Shown here: one piece after another, positions 35,294 through 44,203 of the stretch
Numbering within the stretch: position 1 is the first letter of the stretch
Layout: each line of letters opens with the position of its first letter
NCBI GenBank assembly: GCA_017621515.1
Contig: JAGASY010000032.1
Span: forward strand, 1-57,109
Direction of reading: 5' to 3'
Source of the DNA: Bacteroidaceae bacterium
GTDB lineage: Bacteria; Bacteroidota; Bacteroidia; Bacteroidales; Bacteroidaceae
Length of the DNA stretch: 57,109 bases
Translations under genes and position numbers: made by a program
The notes under the pieces: generated by a model
What the model saw: only the letters and a program-made list of their open reading frames with translations
What the model was told of the DNA's origin: nothing
Database searches by the model: none

Positions 35294-36673
35294 ATGATAT
35301 TAGTAATTGATGACGACAAGGCGATACGTGTGTCGCTGACATATATTCTGGAGAGGAACGGTTATGAGGTAACAGCTGTGGAAGGTCCTGACGAGGCTAT
35401 GAACATTGTCAGGAACGTAGCTCCGCAACTTGTGCTGATGGACATGAACTTCACATTGTCAACAGACGGCGAGGAGGGGCTGACACTGCTCAGGCAAGTG
35501 AAACTGTTCCGTCCCGAGGTTCCTGTCATACTGATTACGGCATGGGGAAGCATTAATCTGGCTGTGGAAGGAATGCGTGCCGGAGCTTTCGATTTTATAT
35601 CCAAGCCGTGGAGCAACAGTATGCTGATTCAGAGAATAGAGACTGCGCTTGAGATTTCTTCCGGAGACAGGGAGAAGACACCGGTAGTCCGGACTGACGA
35701 CAAGATGCCGAACTCCGAAAAGTTTCCGGAGATTATCGGTTGCAGTGCGGCTCTGAAGGAAGTGCTTGCCACGGTGGAGCGCGTGGCGCGTACAAACGCT
35801 TCGGTGCTGATTACGGGAGAAAGCGGAACCGGAAAGGAACTGGTGGCGGAGGCTCTGCACAAGCACAGCCTTCGGGAGGGAAAACCTTTTGTCAAGGTGA
35901 ATCTTGGAGGCATATCGCAGACACTTTTTGAGAGCGAAATGTTCGGACACAAGAAGGGTGCGTTTACGGATGCACACAATGACAGAACCGGCAGATTCGA
36001 GTTGGCGGACGGAGGTACCATTTTCCTTGACGAGATTGGCGAACTTGACCGCAACTGTCAGGTGAAACTGTTGCGCGTACTTCAAGACCAGACATTTGAA
36101 GTGTTGGGCGATAGTCGTCCGCGAAAGGTGAATGTGAGAGTGGTCAGTGCCACCAATGCCGATTTGTGCCGGATGGTTCGGGAGAAAACTTTCCGCGAAG
36201 ACCTTTTCTACCGCATCAATCTCATCACACTGCATCTGCCTCCGCTGCGTGAAAGACGTGAGGACATCCCTCTGCTTGTGCGCCATTTCATCGCCCGACA
36301 GTGCGAATGCAATGCTCTTCCTCTTGTGGATGTGTCGCCCGAGGCTTTGACCTTTCTGAAGACACTGCCTTATCCCGGTAATATCCGTGAACTGAAGAAT
36401 CTGGTGGAGCGCACACTCCTTGTCAGCGGACATGAAGTGCTGACAGAGGAGGATTTCAGAAGCAATGTGGTGTTACAGACTGACGATGTGCCTTTGTCTG
36501 CTTCCGCGGCTTCTTCTGTGCCCGGCATGACATTGACGCTCGAAGAGATGGAACGGCAGACCATCGTGCAGACACTGGATAAATATGCGGGAAATATCTC
36601 GCTTGTGGCTGCGGCTCTGGGCATCAGTCGCGGAGCATTGTACAGACGCATGGAAAAATACGGAATCAAATGA
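35294..36673 (+). CDS. NtrC-family sigma-54-dependent response regulator
   Basis: A 459-residue regulator. Receiver domain at 1-120 with acidic pocket D6-D8, phospho-acceptor D50 (LVLMDMNF) and K104. AAA+ domain with Walker A GESGTGKE, the sigma-54 contact loop in the form GAFTDA (usual GAFTGA), Walker B GGTIFLDEIGELD and the R-finger region. C-terminal Fis-type helix-turn-helix (NISLVAAALGISRGALYRRM). Start 35294 is chosen because the receiver begins MILVIDDD there and the promoter lies just upstream; the frame is open back to 35210. Likely activates the sigma-54 promoter at 20521. It overlaps the kinase gene by 4 bp. Confidence 0.93.
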   Translation: MILVIDDDKAIRVSLTYILERNGYEVTAVEGPDEAMNIVRNVAPQLVLMDMNFTLSTDGEEGLTLLRQVKLFRPEVPVILITAWGSINLAVEGMRAGAFDFISKPWSNSMLIQRIETALEISSGDREKTPVVRTDDKMPNSEKFPEIIGCSAALKEVLATVERVARTNASVLITGESGTGKELVAEALHKHSLREGKPFVKVNLGGISQTLFESEMFGHKKGAFTDAHNDRTGRFELADGGTIFLDEIGELDRNCQVKLLRVLQDQTFEVLGDSRPRKVNVRVVSATNADLCRMVREKTFREDLFYRINLITLHLPPLRERREDIPLLVRHFIARQCECNALPLVDVSPEALTFLKTLPYPGNIRELKNLVERTLLVSGHEVLTEEDFRSNVVLQTDDVPLSASAASSVPGMTLTLEEMERQTIVQTLDKYAGNISLVAAALGISRGALYRRMEKYGIK

Positions 36674-37974
36674 AATGGATGTTCTCTATATTTGCCGCAC
36701 TGGTTGTGTCGGTCGGTGTGATTCTGTTCATACAGCTTGTGGGAGATGGCGGCTGGATGTTCTACGTGTCGGAGGCACTTGTTATCTCTTGTCTTTTCTT
36801 CATGGGCTATTTCTACCGCAAGGTAGTTCGCTCCTTTGACATCATTGCCGGAGGTATGGAACTGCTGAAGGAACAGGACTTCAGCAGTCGGCTTGCTCCT
36901 GTGGGACAGAAAGAAACAGACCGTATCGTGCAAGTGTTCAACAGAATGATGAACCAGTTGAAGAATGAGCGGCTGCGGTTGCGTGAGCAGAATCATTTCC
37001 TTGACCTTCTCATCAGTTCGTCGCCGATGGGAGTGGTGATTCTCAATTTCGACGAAGCCGTCACTCTTGCCAACAGTGCTGCACTGAACTTTCTCGGATA
37101 TGCCTCAGTCGATGAAATCGCAGGGTTGAAGATTGAACAGATGACCACTCCGCTTGCCGGAGAGATAGCGCGTATTCCGCAGGGTGGAACAGATACGGTT
37201 CGTCTGAGCGACTCCTGTATTTATCGTTGTTCGCATCTTTCTTTTGTGGATCGTGGCTTTGCACATCCCTTCATTCTGATTGAGAGTCTGACCTCCGAGG
37301 TCATGAAAGCCGAGAAGAAGGCATACGAGAAAGTGATACGCATGATTGCCCACGAGGTGAACAATACTGTGGCGGGAATCACATCGACACTGGATATGAT
37401 GAGAGAGGGTGCTTCTGCTCATGATGAGGCTGACAATGGTGCGGCAGCCCTGTTTCAGGTGTGTATAGACCGTTGCTATGGCATGAGCCGTTTCATTACG
37501 CGTTTTGCCGATGTGGTCAAGTTGCCTCAGCCCCAACTGCATCGGTGTGACTTGAATGACTGTGTGACTTCCTGCAAACTTTTTATGGACAATATCTGTA
37601 CCGGACGCGATATATCTTTGCAACTCAATCTGTGTGAGACCATTCTGTGGGCGAAGGTCGATACAGTGCTGTTTGAGCAGGTGCTTGTCAATATCATCAA
37701 AAACTCGGCGGAAAGCATCGGACGTGGCGGAAATATTGTGATTACGACTTCCGCCTCTCCTGCCACGATTGAAGTGGCGGACAATGGAGCCGGCATCAGT
37801 CGCGAGGCGGAAGCCAAGCTCTTTAGTCCTTTCTTCTCTACAAAGCCTAACGGACAAGGCATTGGGCTTGTGCTGATAAGGGAGGTGCTGACCGGACACG
37901 GATGTCGTTTCTCGCTCCGTACTTGTAGTGATGGACTTACACGTTTTGTTATTGTATTTCCTCCGGCATTGTAA
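36670..37974 (+). CDS. Membrane sensor histidine kinase (NtrY-like)
   Basis: A 434-residue kinase. Two TMs at about 3-23 and 32-50 with only a very short loop between them, a HAMP-like linker (about 50-100), a PAS-like domain (about 105-205, LLISSSPMGVVILNFDEAVT), H-box MIAHEVNN with H228, N-box NIIKNSAES, and G-boxes DNGAGIS and GQGIGLVL. The short outer loop argues for sensing within the membrane or through the PAS domain, not by a periplasmic ligand domain. It is the partner of the regulator encoded just upstream (4-bp overlap), and so of the efflux operon. Confidence 0.92.
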   Translation: MKWMFSIFAALVVSVGVILFIQLVGDGGWMFYVSEALVISCLFFMGYFYRKVVRSFDIIAGGMELLKEQDFSSRLAPVGQKETDRIVQVFNRMMNQLKNERLRLREQNHFLDLLISSSPMGVVILNFDEAVTLANSAALNFLGYASVDEIAGLKIEQMTTPLAGEIARIPQGGTDTVRLSDSCIYRCSHLSFVDRGFAHPFILIESLTSEVMKAEKKAYEKVIRMIAHEVNNTVAGITSTLDMMREGASAHDEADNGAAALFQVCIDRCYGMSRFITRFADVVKLPQPQLHRCDLNDCVTSCKLFMDNICTGRDISLQLNLCETILWAKVDTVLFEQVLVNIIKNSAESIGRGGNIVITTSASPATIEVADNGAGISREAEAKLFSPFFSTKPNGQGIGLVLIREVLTGHGCRFSLRTCSDGLTRFVIVFPPAL

Positions 37975-38015
37975 GGTAATCGGATAGTTTGGGATTTACA
38001 TATTCTTTTTTGTTT

Positions 38016-38090
38016 CAGTGGATGTATTCGACAAACTCCTCCATTGTTGCCGCATGACAAGTAGGAAGAGATTGTCGAATACATACACTG
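38016..38090 (+). terminator. Long hairpin after the histidine kinase gene
   Basis: Arms 38016-38042 and 38064-38090 pair over 27 positions with about four mismatches (CAGTGGATGTATTCGACA against TGTCGAATACATACACTG). It is 42 bp after the last gene of the efflux locus, so it may end that transcript. There is no long T-tract. The TGTATTCGACA-ACTCCTCC motif recurs in other intergenic regions of the window. Confidence 0.45.
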
Positions 38091-38123
38091 AAAATAACAG
38101 AAAACACGCTAAAATGCTGTTTT

Positions 38124-38808
38124 TCAATTTGACAAAATGATATTTTTGCCCAAAATGAAAATTTAACATTTCAAGTGCTTTTTTGCCGAATACGAAGAAA
38201 TGAAAAATTTTATGTAAAGATAATTTATTGATAATCAGTTAAATATAAAATTTTTCAAAATTCTCAAAAAAACGCGCAGGACGCAATTTTTTGAGAATTT
38301 TGTGTATTCTGGTAATTTGTTGATTATTAATTATTTATAATCAAATCTGCCATTTTAACCCTCTAATGCCAATTCAAATCTGTTCACTTTTAAGCTTTTG
38401 CTTAGATACTCTTCCAAAGTTGTGAATTATACACTTCTTAACATTTCTGTCGAAGCAAATTGCTTTTTTCTCCGCTTCTCACTGCATTTTTATTTTCAGC
38501 GCGCTGTTTTTATTTTTCCAGCGCACTGTGGCAAAAATTCCAGCGCGCTGAAAATAAAATTTCAGTGCGCTGTGAAGAAAAAAACAGCGCGCTGAAAATT
38601 TGAAAACTTAGTGGTGTTTTTTCAAAAACTCTTCGCCGGAAATAAAAAAATGTAAAAGAACCGCCCTAAAACGAAACACTATTTCACAATTTTCAGCAAC
38701 TTCAAAAAATGCGCGTAGAATCCCCGTTCTCTGAGAAAAGTTCGGCGCACTTCATTTTGACGCGTGCCAGAGGGCTTGGAATTTTAACATTTGGTAAAAT
38801 CAAAAAGA
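38124..38808 (-). repeat. Dispersed non-coding element, copy 3
   Basis: Same orientation and block order as copy 2: TCAATTTGACAAAATGATAT, a near-perfect AT-rich palindrome around 38259-38304 (CAAAATTCTCAAAAAA with TTTTTTGAGAATTTTG), the palindrome array, TTGAAAACTTAGT, CTAAAACGAAACACTATTTC, TTTTGACGCGTGCCAGAGGG. It sits between the efflux locus and parC. Confidence 0.82.
38497..38594. repeat. Array of five 10-bp near-palindromes at 22-bp period (copy 3)
   Basis: Sites at 38497 (CAGCGCGCTG), 38519 (CAGCGCACTG), 38541 (CAGCGCGCTG), 38563 (CAGTGCGCTG) and 38585 (CAGCGCGCTG). All four spacers are 12 bp. Three of the five sites are perfect palindromes. Confidence 0.92.
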
Positions 38809-39178
38809 TGGTATTTGGGTGTGAAATTAATAATTTGTAAATTAGAATACGGGATATTCTGTCTTTTTGTCAAAATGAAAACACCTCTCAAAAAACGATG
38901 TCAAAAATTTTTTTATGGGGCTTTATTTCCCTGTTTTTTTTGTCGTGTCTGCATAGAAGTTCGAAAAGGCTTTTATGCGGCTTTGTATTCATTGTCGCAT
39001 GGCTTGGCACTACTGTCTTTAGGAATGAAAACGAAAGGTGTATCCGGAACCAAAACCCTCCGATTGTTCTCTTTTGTTGCTGTGCGTTTATTTTGATTGT
39101 TCTCTTTTCTTGTATTTCCGTATTCTCAGAGTAATGCACTGACAATCAGCCCGAGATATACGATTCTTACGTTATCCG

Positions 39179-39209
39179 TTGATTTTTCCGGTGTTTTTTC
39201 GTAACTTTG
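39179..39209 (+). promoter_or_regulatory. Promoter of the topoisomerase IV operon
   Basis: TTG at 39179-39181, a 20-bp spacer and TAACTTTG at 39202-39209. Transcription would start near 39215, about 54 bp before the ATG. Confidence 0.65.
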
Positions 39210-39268
39210 TCGGCATAGTGTCTGCCTGACACTGAACAATGAAAGACAAAAAAGAGCGATAACGAATT

Positions 39269-41968
39269 ATGAGCGACGAGACAAACGATAAGACAAGCGA
39301 TGCTATGGAATCGCATAGCGATTATGATCCGACAACTATGAAGGACGGCATTACGCACCATCTCAGTGGCATGTATCAGAACTGGTTTCTCGATTATGCC
39401 AGTTATGTGATATTGGAGCGTGCAGTGCCCCACGTCATTGACGGACTGAAACCTGTTCAGCGACGTATTCTGCATTCCATGAAGAGAATGGATGACGGCA
39501 GATACAACAAGGTGGCGAACATTGTCGGACATACCATGCAGTTCCATCCTCACGGCGACGCTTCCATAAAGGATGCGCTCGTACAGCTCGGACAGAAGGA
39601 GTTGCTGATAGACTGTCAGGGAAACTGGGGCAATATTCTTACGGGCGATGATGCCGCCGCAGGTCGATATATCGAGGCGCGGTTGTCCAAGTTTGCGCTT
39701 GATGTGCTTTTCAATCCCAAGACAACGGAGTGGAAATTGTCGTATGACGGGCGCAACCGCGAACCGGTTGCATTGCCGGTGAAGTTCCCTCTTCTGCTTG
39801 CACAGGGAGTGGAAGGCATTGCCGTCGGTCTTTCGTCCAAAATTCTTCCGCACAATTTTAATGAACTTTGCGATGCAGCCGTGAGCTATCTTCATGATGA
39901 GGAGTTCAAACTTTATCCTGATTTCCAGACAGGAGGCTTCATCGATGTTCTGAAATATAATGACGGACTGAGAGGCGGCTCGGTAAGAGTGCGTGCCAAA
40001 ATAGAGAAACTCGACAGCAAGACGCTTGTGATTCGTGAGATTCCGTTTGGCAAAACTGCCGCTACGCTGATTGAGTCTATCCTCAGAGCCATAGAGAAGG
40101 GCAAGATTAAGATAAGGAAAGTTGATGACAATACGGCTGCTGAGGTGGAGATTGTGGTGCATCTGTCTCCCGGTGTTTCTTCCGATAAGACCATCGATGC
40201 GCTCTACGCGTTCACGGACTGTGAAGTGAGTATCTCGCCGAACTGCTGTGTGATTGACGACCGTATGCCGAAGTTCCTCGCTGTGAGCGATGTGCTGAGA
40301 CTGTCGGTTGACAACACGAAGGAACTTATACGCAAGGAACTTGAAATCCGTCGCTCGGAACTGCTCGAACAACTCCATTTTGCTTCGTTGGAGAGAATCT
40401 TCATTGAGGAGCGCATATACAAGGGACAGGAGTTCGAGAATGCGAAAACGATGGATGCGGCATGTGAGTACGTGGATGAACGTCTCACACCGTTCTATCC
40501 TCAGTTCGTGCGCGAAGTGACCAAGGATGATATTTTGCGCCTTATGGAGATTAAGATGCAGCGAATCCTGAAGTTCAACAAGGATAAGGCGGACGAGTTG
40601 ATTGCCCGTGTGAAGGCTGAGATAGAGGAGGTTGAGCGCGACCTTGCCAATCTGGTTGAAGTTACGGCAGAGTGGTTCCGCTATCTGAAGCAGAAATATG
40701 GAGCGGAGCATCCGCGCCGTACCGAAATCCGCTCATTCGATACGATTCAAGCTACTAAGGTGGCGGAGGCGAACCAGAAGCTTTACATCAACCGCGCGGA
40801 GGGATTTATCGGCACCGGTCTGAAGAAGGACGAATTTGTATGCAACTGTTCAGACATAGACGACATTATCATCTTCTACCGTGACGGTACTTTCAAGACG
40901 GTGCGTGTGAGCGAGAAGGTTTTTGTGGGAGAGACTGAGCGCAGCAAGAATGAGAAGCATAAGGTGGAGATTATACATGTCGCCGTGTTCAAGAAGAACG
41001 ATGTGCGCACCATCTATAATGTATGCTACAAGGACGGTGAGTCGGGTGCAAGTTACATTAAGCGTTTCAATTTGCCGACTCTGATGCGTGACCGTGAATA
41101 TGATTTGACGACAGGTGCTCCTAAGTCGCGTGTGCTCTATTTCACGGCAAATGCCAACGGAGAGGCAGAGGTGGTGAAGGTCACTCTCAAACCTCATGAG
41201 AAAATCAAACGACTTATTTTCGAGAGAGATTTCAGCGAGATACCTATAAAGGGACGCTCGACGAAAGGATATATATTGTCAAGGAACGATGTGTTCCGTG
41301 TGGGCTTGAAGCAGCATGGCGGTTCTACGCTTGGCGGACGCAAGGTGTGGTTTGACCATGACGTCAATCGTTTGAATTATGACGAACACGGTGAGTTCCT
41401 CGGCGAATTTTATGGCAGTGATTTTGTGCTTGTGGTGCTCGACAATGGCGAGTTCTATCTTACCAACTTTGACGAGAACAATCATTACGAGCAGAATATT
41501 CTGAGAATTGAGAAATATAAGCCTAACAAGGTGTGGACAGCTATGGTCAAGGATGCGGACTATAACAATATGCCATTCATCAAGCGTTTCCTTCTGGAAG
41601 CTTCGGCAAGGAAGCAGAGCGTGGTCGGCGATAATCCGAATTCAAGTTTGCTGTTGCTTACGGACACTCCGTATCCGCGCTTTGAGGTGACATTCGCTGA
41701 ACCGAGGGCTAATCGCGCTCCTTTGGTGGTGGATGCGGAACAGTTTATTGCCGTGAAAGGATTTAAGGCGAAGGGAAAACGGTTGACGATATTTGCCATT
41801 GAAACTGCAAAGGAGCTTGAGCCGTTGCGCTTCCCGACACCGGAAGAGGAGGTTGAGGAAGAACCGGAAGCGCCTCAGGAGGTTTTCCCGGAGGTGGAGG
41901 ATCCTGACGCAGGAAAGAGCGAGAGTGACATACGTGATGAGATGACAGGTCAGTTGAAACTGTTCTAA
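39269..41968 (+). CDS. parC: DNA topoisomerase IV subunit A
   Basis: An 899-residue type IIA topoisomerase A subunit. The breakage-reunion core contains KPVQRRILHSMKRMDDGRYN, the HPHGDASIKDALV helix and the catalytic tyrosine Y134 in AAAGRYIEARL. The C-terminal half contains the blade-like repeats of ParC/GyrA-type tails, then an acidic end (EEEVEEEPEAPQEVFPEVED). Length and sequence style fit the Bacteroidetes topoisomerase IV group and not GyrA. It unlinks daughter chromosomes together with ParE, which is not in the window. The residue at the place of E. coli GyrA Ser83 is Ala98, with D102 at the place of Asp87. It is followed 11 bp later by a DUF3316 gene. Confidence 0.9.
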   Translation: MSDETNDKTSDAMESHSDYDPTTMKDGITHHLSGMYQNWFLDYASYVILERAVPHVIDGLKPVQRRILHSMKRMDDGRYNKVANIVGHTMQFHPHGDASIKDALVQLGQKELLIDCQGNWGNILTGDDAAAGRYIEARLSKFALDVLFNPKTTEWKLSYDGRNREPVALPVKFPLLLAQGVEGIAVGLSSKILPHNFNELCDAAVSYLHDEEFKLYPDFQTGGFIDVLKYNDGLRGGSVRVRAKIEKLDSKTLVIREIPFGKTAATLIESILRAIEKGKIKIRKVDDNTAAEVEIVVHLSPGVSSDKTIDALYAFTDCEVSISPNCCVIDDRMPKFLAVSDVLRLSVDNTKELIRKELEIRRSELLEQLHFASLERIFIEERIYKGQEFENAKTMDAACEYVDERLTPFYPQFVREVTKDDILRLMEIKMQRILKFNKDKADELIARVKAEIEEVERDLANLVEVTAEWFRYLKQKYGAEHPRRTEIRSFDTIQATKVAEANQKLYINRAEGFIGTGLKKDEFVCNCSDIDDIIIFYRDGTFKTVRVSEKVFVGETERSKNEKHKVEIIHVAVFKKNDVRTIYNVCYKDGESGASYIKRFNLPTLMRDREYDLTTGAPKSRVLYFTANANGEAEVVKVTLKPHEKIKRLIFERDFSEIPIKGRSTKGYILSRNDVFRVGLKQHGGSTLGGRKVWFDHDVNRLNYDEHGEFLGEFYGSDFVLVVLDNGEFYLTNFDENNHYEQNILRIEKYKPNKVWTAMVKDADYNNMPFIKRFLLEASARKQSVVGDNPNSSLLLLTDTPYPRFEVTFAEPRANRAPLVVDAEQFIAVKGFKAKGKRLTIFAIETAKELEPLRFPTPEEEVEEEPEAPQEVFPEVEDPDAGKSESDIRDEMTGQLKLF

Positions 41969-41979
41969 CCGTAGTCGAT

Positions 41980-42909
41980 ATGAATAATTCTTTTATCCGT
42001 GGTTTACGTGGACTGATGGCAGCAGGGATGCTGCTGTCAGTCCACGTTTGTATGGTGGCGGAGGCGCAGGAAAGACCTCTCGATGTAGATACTGTGGTGG
42101 CGGAATGCAGTCTGCCGGCAGATGTCGCTAAAGCGTTGGAAGGGCGGTTGGGCGACCCGGTACTGCCGGCTATGTGCGATCCTTCGGTGGCAACCCATTC
42201 TACAATGATTGGTGTGGGTGCGGCAAATGTGCTCGACACCTATTTGTCTCCTTATAACTATACCGGACCGGAAGTGCGTGTCATTCGTGAAACGGAACGG
42301 ATGACAAAGCTGTGTCGGGGGCGGGTTTCCAATCAGATACTGATAGACGTGAACGCTTCTTATCTGGAAAACAGGAGCAAAACGGCGCACGAATGGGCGG
42401 GCGGCATACGCTACTCAATGGGTTGGCATTACCATTTCTTGCCTGTGGGACGGTTGGCTCTCCGTGGAGGTTTGCTGGCTTCGGGCTATCTGGGAGGAGT
42501 ATATAACACACGGAACGGCAATAATCCGGCTCAAGCGAAGGCGGATGTGATGGTAGATTTGTCGGCAATAGCTCTGTACAGGTTGCCTGTGGCGCACTCG
42601 GAGGTGGTTTTGCGTTATCAGTTGAACATCCCTTTCCTTGGAGTGGCTTTCTCCCCAAACTACGGACAATCGTATTATGAGATATTCTCGCTGGGAAACT
42701 ACGACCGGAATGTGGTGTTCGCCTTTCCCGGAAATATGCCTTCCATGCGCCATCTGTTTACGGCTGATGTGCCGATTCGACACGGAAAGACTATATTGCG
42801 TGTAGGCTATTCAGGTCAGTTCAATCAGGCTTCCTTCAATCATCTTCGCTATCATTCTTATTCCCATAACTTTATGTTTGGCTTTGTCAAACGCTTCAAG
42901 AGATTATGA
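41980..42909 (+). CDS. DUF3316 exported protein
   Basis: A 309-residue protein with a signal peptide (LMAAGMLLSVHVCMVAEAQ). The segment STMIGVGAANVLDTYLSPYN, followed by YTGPEVRVIRETERM, is the DUF3316 signature. The rest is rich in beta strands (MGWHYHFLPVGRLALRGGLL) and the end (SHNFMFGFVKRFKRL) suits an outer-membrane barrel. It follows parC by 11 bp and overlaps the S41 peptidase gene by 4 bp, so the three are one operon. Function unknown. Confidence 0.82.
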   Translation: MNNSFIRGLRGLMAAGMLLSVHVCMVAEAQERPLDVDTVVAECSLPADVAKALEGRLGDPVLPAMCDPSVATHSTMIGVGAANVLDTYLSPYNYTGPEVRVIRETERMTKLCRGRVSNQILIDVNASYLENRSKTAHEWAGGIRYSMGWHYHFLPVGRLALRGGLLASGYLGGVYNTRNGNNPAQAKADVMVDLSAIALYRLPVAHSEVVLRYQLNIPFLGVAFSPNYGQSYYEIFSLGNYDRNVVFAFPGNMPSMRHLFTADVPIRHGKTILRVGYSGQFNQASFNHLRYHSYSHNFMFGFVKRFKRL

Positions 42910-43973
42910 AAACGTTTCTTCGTATTTTATTTGCGCATAATGGAAAGAGGCAGTGGAGAATCGCGGCCTCTGCGTGGTGGGTTTTGTTGCTTTGTGTAGG
43001 ACTGGCTTCCTGCATCGGTGAGGAATATCCTTCGGAGGACACACCGCAAGACAACTTTGAGGCTTTATGGAAACTGATGGATGAACACTATTGCTTCTTT
43101 GAATACAAGAAACAAGAGATAGGTTTGGACTGGGATGAAGTGCATGAACGCTATCGTAAGAAGATTACCGACAGGATGAATGAAAGGCAATTGTTTGAAG
43201 TGCTTTGTCAGATGCTTGCCGAACTGAAGGACGGACACGTGAATCTTGGCGCGGGATTTGATATAGGGCGAAACTGGAGCTATTATGAGGATTTCCCGGA
43301 GAACTACGACGAGACCATCGCACGTTCATATCTTGGTGTGGATTATAGCATTGCCTCCGGACTGAAGTATAAGATTCTGGAAGACAATATAGGGTATGTT
43401 CGTTGCGAGAGTTTTTCTGACGGCATAGGGGATGGCAATCTTTCGTATATGCTGAACGAACTTGCTTTGTGCGATGGGCTGATTATTGATGTGCGTAACA
43501 ATGGTGGAGGAGAGCTGACGACGGCGCATAAGTTTGCGGCACGTTTTACGAATGAAAAACGTCTGATAGGTTATGTTTGCCACAAGACAGGTAAGGGCAG
43601 AAACGACTTTTCGTCTCCTAAGCCGGAATATATTGAGCCGTCGAAAGGGTTGCGGTGGCAGAAACCGGCTGTGGTGCTGACCAATCGCCGCTGCTATTCT
43701 GCCACGAATGACTTTGTGAAATGTATGCACACCTTTCCCGAGGTCACTTTGCTGGGGGACAATACGGGCGGCGGTTCGGGAATGCCTTTCACGCAGGAGA
43801 TTCCGCATGGGTGGAGTGTGCGCTATTCTGCCGTGGTCTATTATGACCGGGATATGCGGCACACGGAATTTGGAATCGCCCCTGATACGCTTGTCTCCAT
43901 GTCGGAAGAGGACTTGCTGCGTAAGAAAGACACGCTTATAGAAGCGGCGCGCGCTTTGCTGAAAGAAAAATAA
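42906..43973 (+). CDS. S41-family serine peptidase, lipoprotein
   Basis: A 355-residue lipoprotein with lipobox GLASC and cysteine at 36. The helical S41 N-terminal part contains ELKDGHVNLGAG; the protease core has GLIIDVRNNGGGELTTA and the catalytic serine S265 in RRCYSATNDF, followed by LLGDNTGGGSGMPFTQ. No PDZ domain is evident, which is normal for the short tricorn-like/CtpA-related lipoproteins of Bacteroidales. It would act in the periplasm or on the outer membrane. Its start overlaps the DUF3316 stop (ATGA). Confidence 0.88.
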   Translation: MKTFLRILFAHNGKRQWRIAASAWWVLLLCVGLASCIGEEYPSEDTPQDNFEALWKLMDEHYCFFEYKKQEIGLDWDEVHERYRKKITDRMNERQLFEVLCQMLAELKDGHVNLGAGFDIGRNWSYYEDFPENYDETIARSYLGVDYSIASGLKYKILEDNIGYVRCESFSDGIGDGNLSYMLNELALCDGLIIDVRNNGGGELTTAHKFAARFTNEKRLIGYVCHKTGKGRNDFSSPKPEYIEPSKGLRWQKPAVVLTNRRCYSATNDFVKCMHTFPEVTLLGDNTGGGSGMPFTQEIPHGWSVRYSAVVYYDRDMRHTEFGIAPDTLVSMSEEDLLRKKDTLIEAARALLKEK

Positions 43974-43984
43974 TGGTGCATTTT

Positions 43985-44015
43985 TTGTGAATGTAAAGAA
44001 AAAGATATACCTTTG
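43985..44015 (+). promoter_or_regulatory. Promoter of tRNA-Leu
   Basis: TTG at 43985-43987, a 20-bp spacer and TACCTTTG at 44008-44015, ending 12 bp before the mature tRNA 5' end. Confidence 0.7.
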
Positions 44016-44027
44016 CACTCGCAATCC

Positions 44028-44109
44028 GCGCTTGTGGCGAAATTGGTAGACGCGCCAGACTTAGGATCTGGTGTCTCGCGACGTGTAGGTTCGAGTCCTA
44101 TCAGGCGCA
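44028..44109 (+). tRNA. tRNA-Leu, anticodon TAG
   Basis: The acceptor stem GCGCTTG (44028-44034) pairs with CAGGCGC (44102-44108), with discriminator A at 44109. The anticodon arm is CCAGA-CTTAGGA-TCTGG, which gives anticodon TAG (reads CUA and other CUN codons). The T arm contains GTAGGTTCGAGTCCTAT. A long variable arm (TGTCTCGCGACGT) confirms a class II tRNA. The CCA end is not encoded. Confidence 0.95.
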
Positions 44110-44114
44110 CGGAT

Positions 44115-44163
44115 AAAGAGAATGTAAGTAACTGAACGCTAAGTAAGTTAATACATTCTCTTT
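44115..44163 (+). terminator. Rho-independent terminator after tRNA-Leu
   Basis: AAAGAGAATGTA (44115-44126) pairs perfectly with TACATTCTCTTT (44152-44163), followed by TTGTTTTTATG. It can also serve the convergent ATPase gene that ends at 44204. Confidence 0.78.
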
Positions 44164-44203
44164 TTGTTTTTATGAATTTTTATCTTGGTTTTGTGCTTGA
44201 ATC

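Larger units (their letters stand above)
37975..39268. other. Intergenic region with hairpin, dispersed repeat and parC promoter
   Basis: About 1.3 kb. It holds the hairpin at 38016-38090, dispersed element copy 3 (38124-38808), an AT-rich stretch (38810-39170) with a weak 78-codon frame at 38898-39134, and the parC promoter at 39179-39209. No supported gene. Confidence 0.65.

Noticed and set aside
38898..39134. 78-codon plus-strand frame coding a hydrophobic small protein before parC
   Set aside because: AT-rich sequence readily gives hydrophobic frames; there is no promoter or conserved motif, and an overlapping frame of similar quality exists. Comparative data would be needed.
39167..40711. 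Open minus-strand frame of about 514 codons opposite the topoisomerase gene
   Set aside because: It lies fully antisense to a firmly identified gene in a biased codon context, has no family features and is basic and low-complexity in the way of antisense frames.
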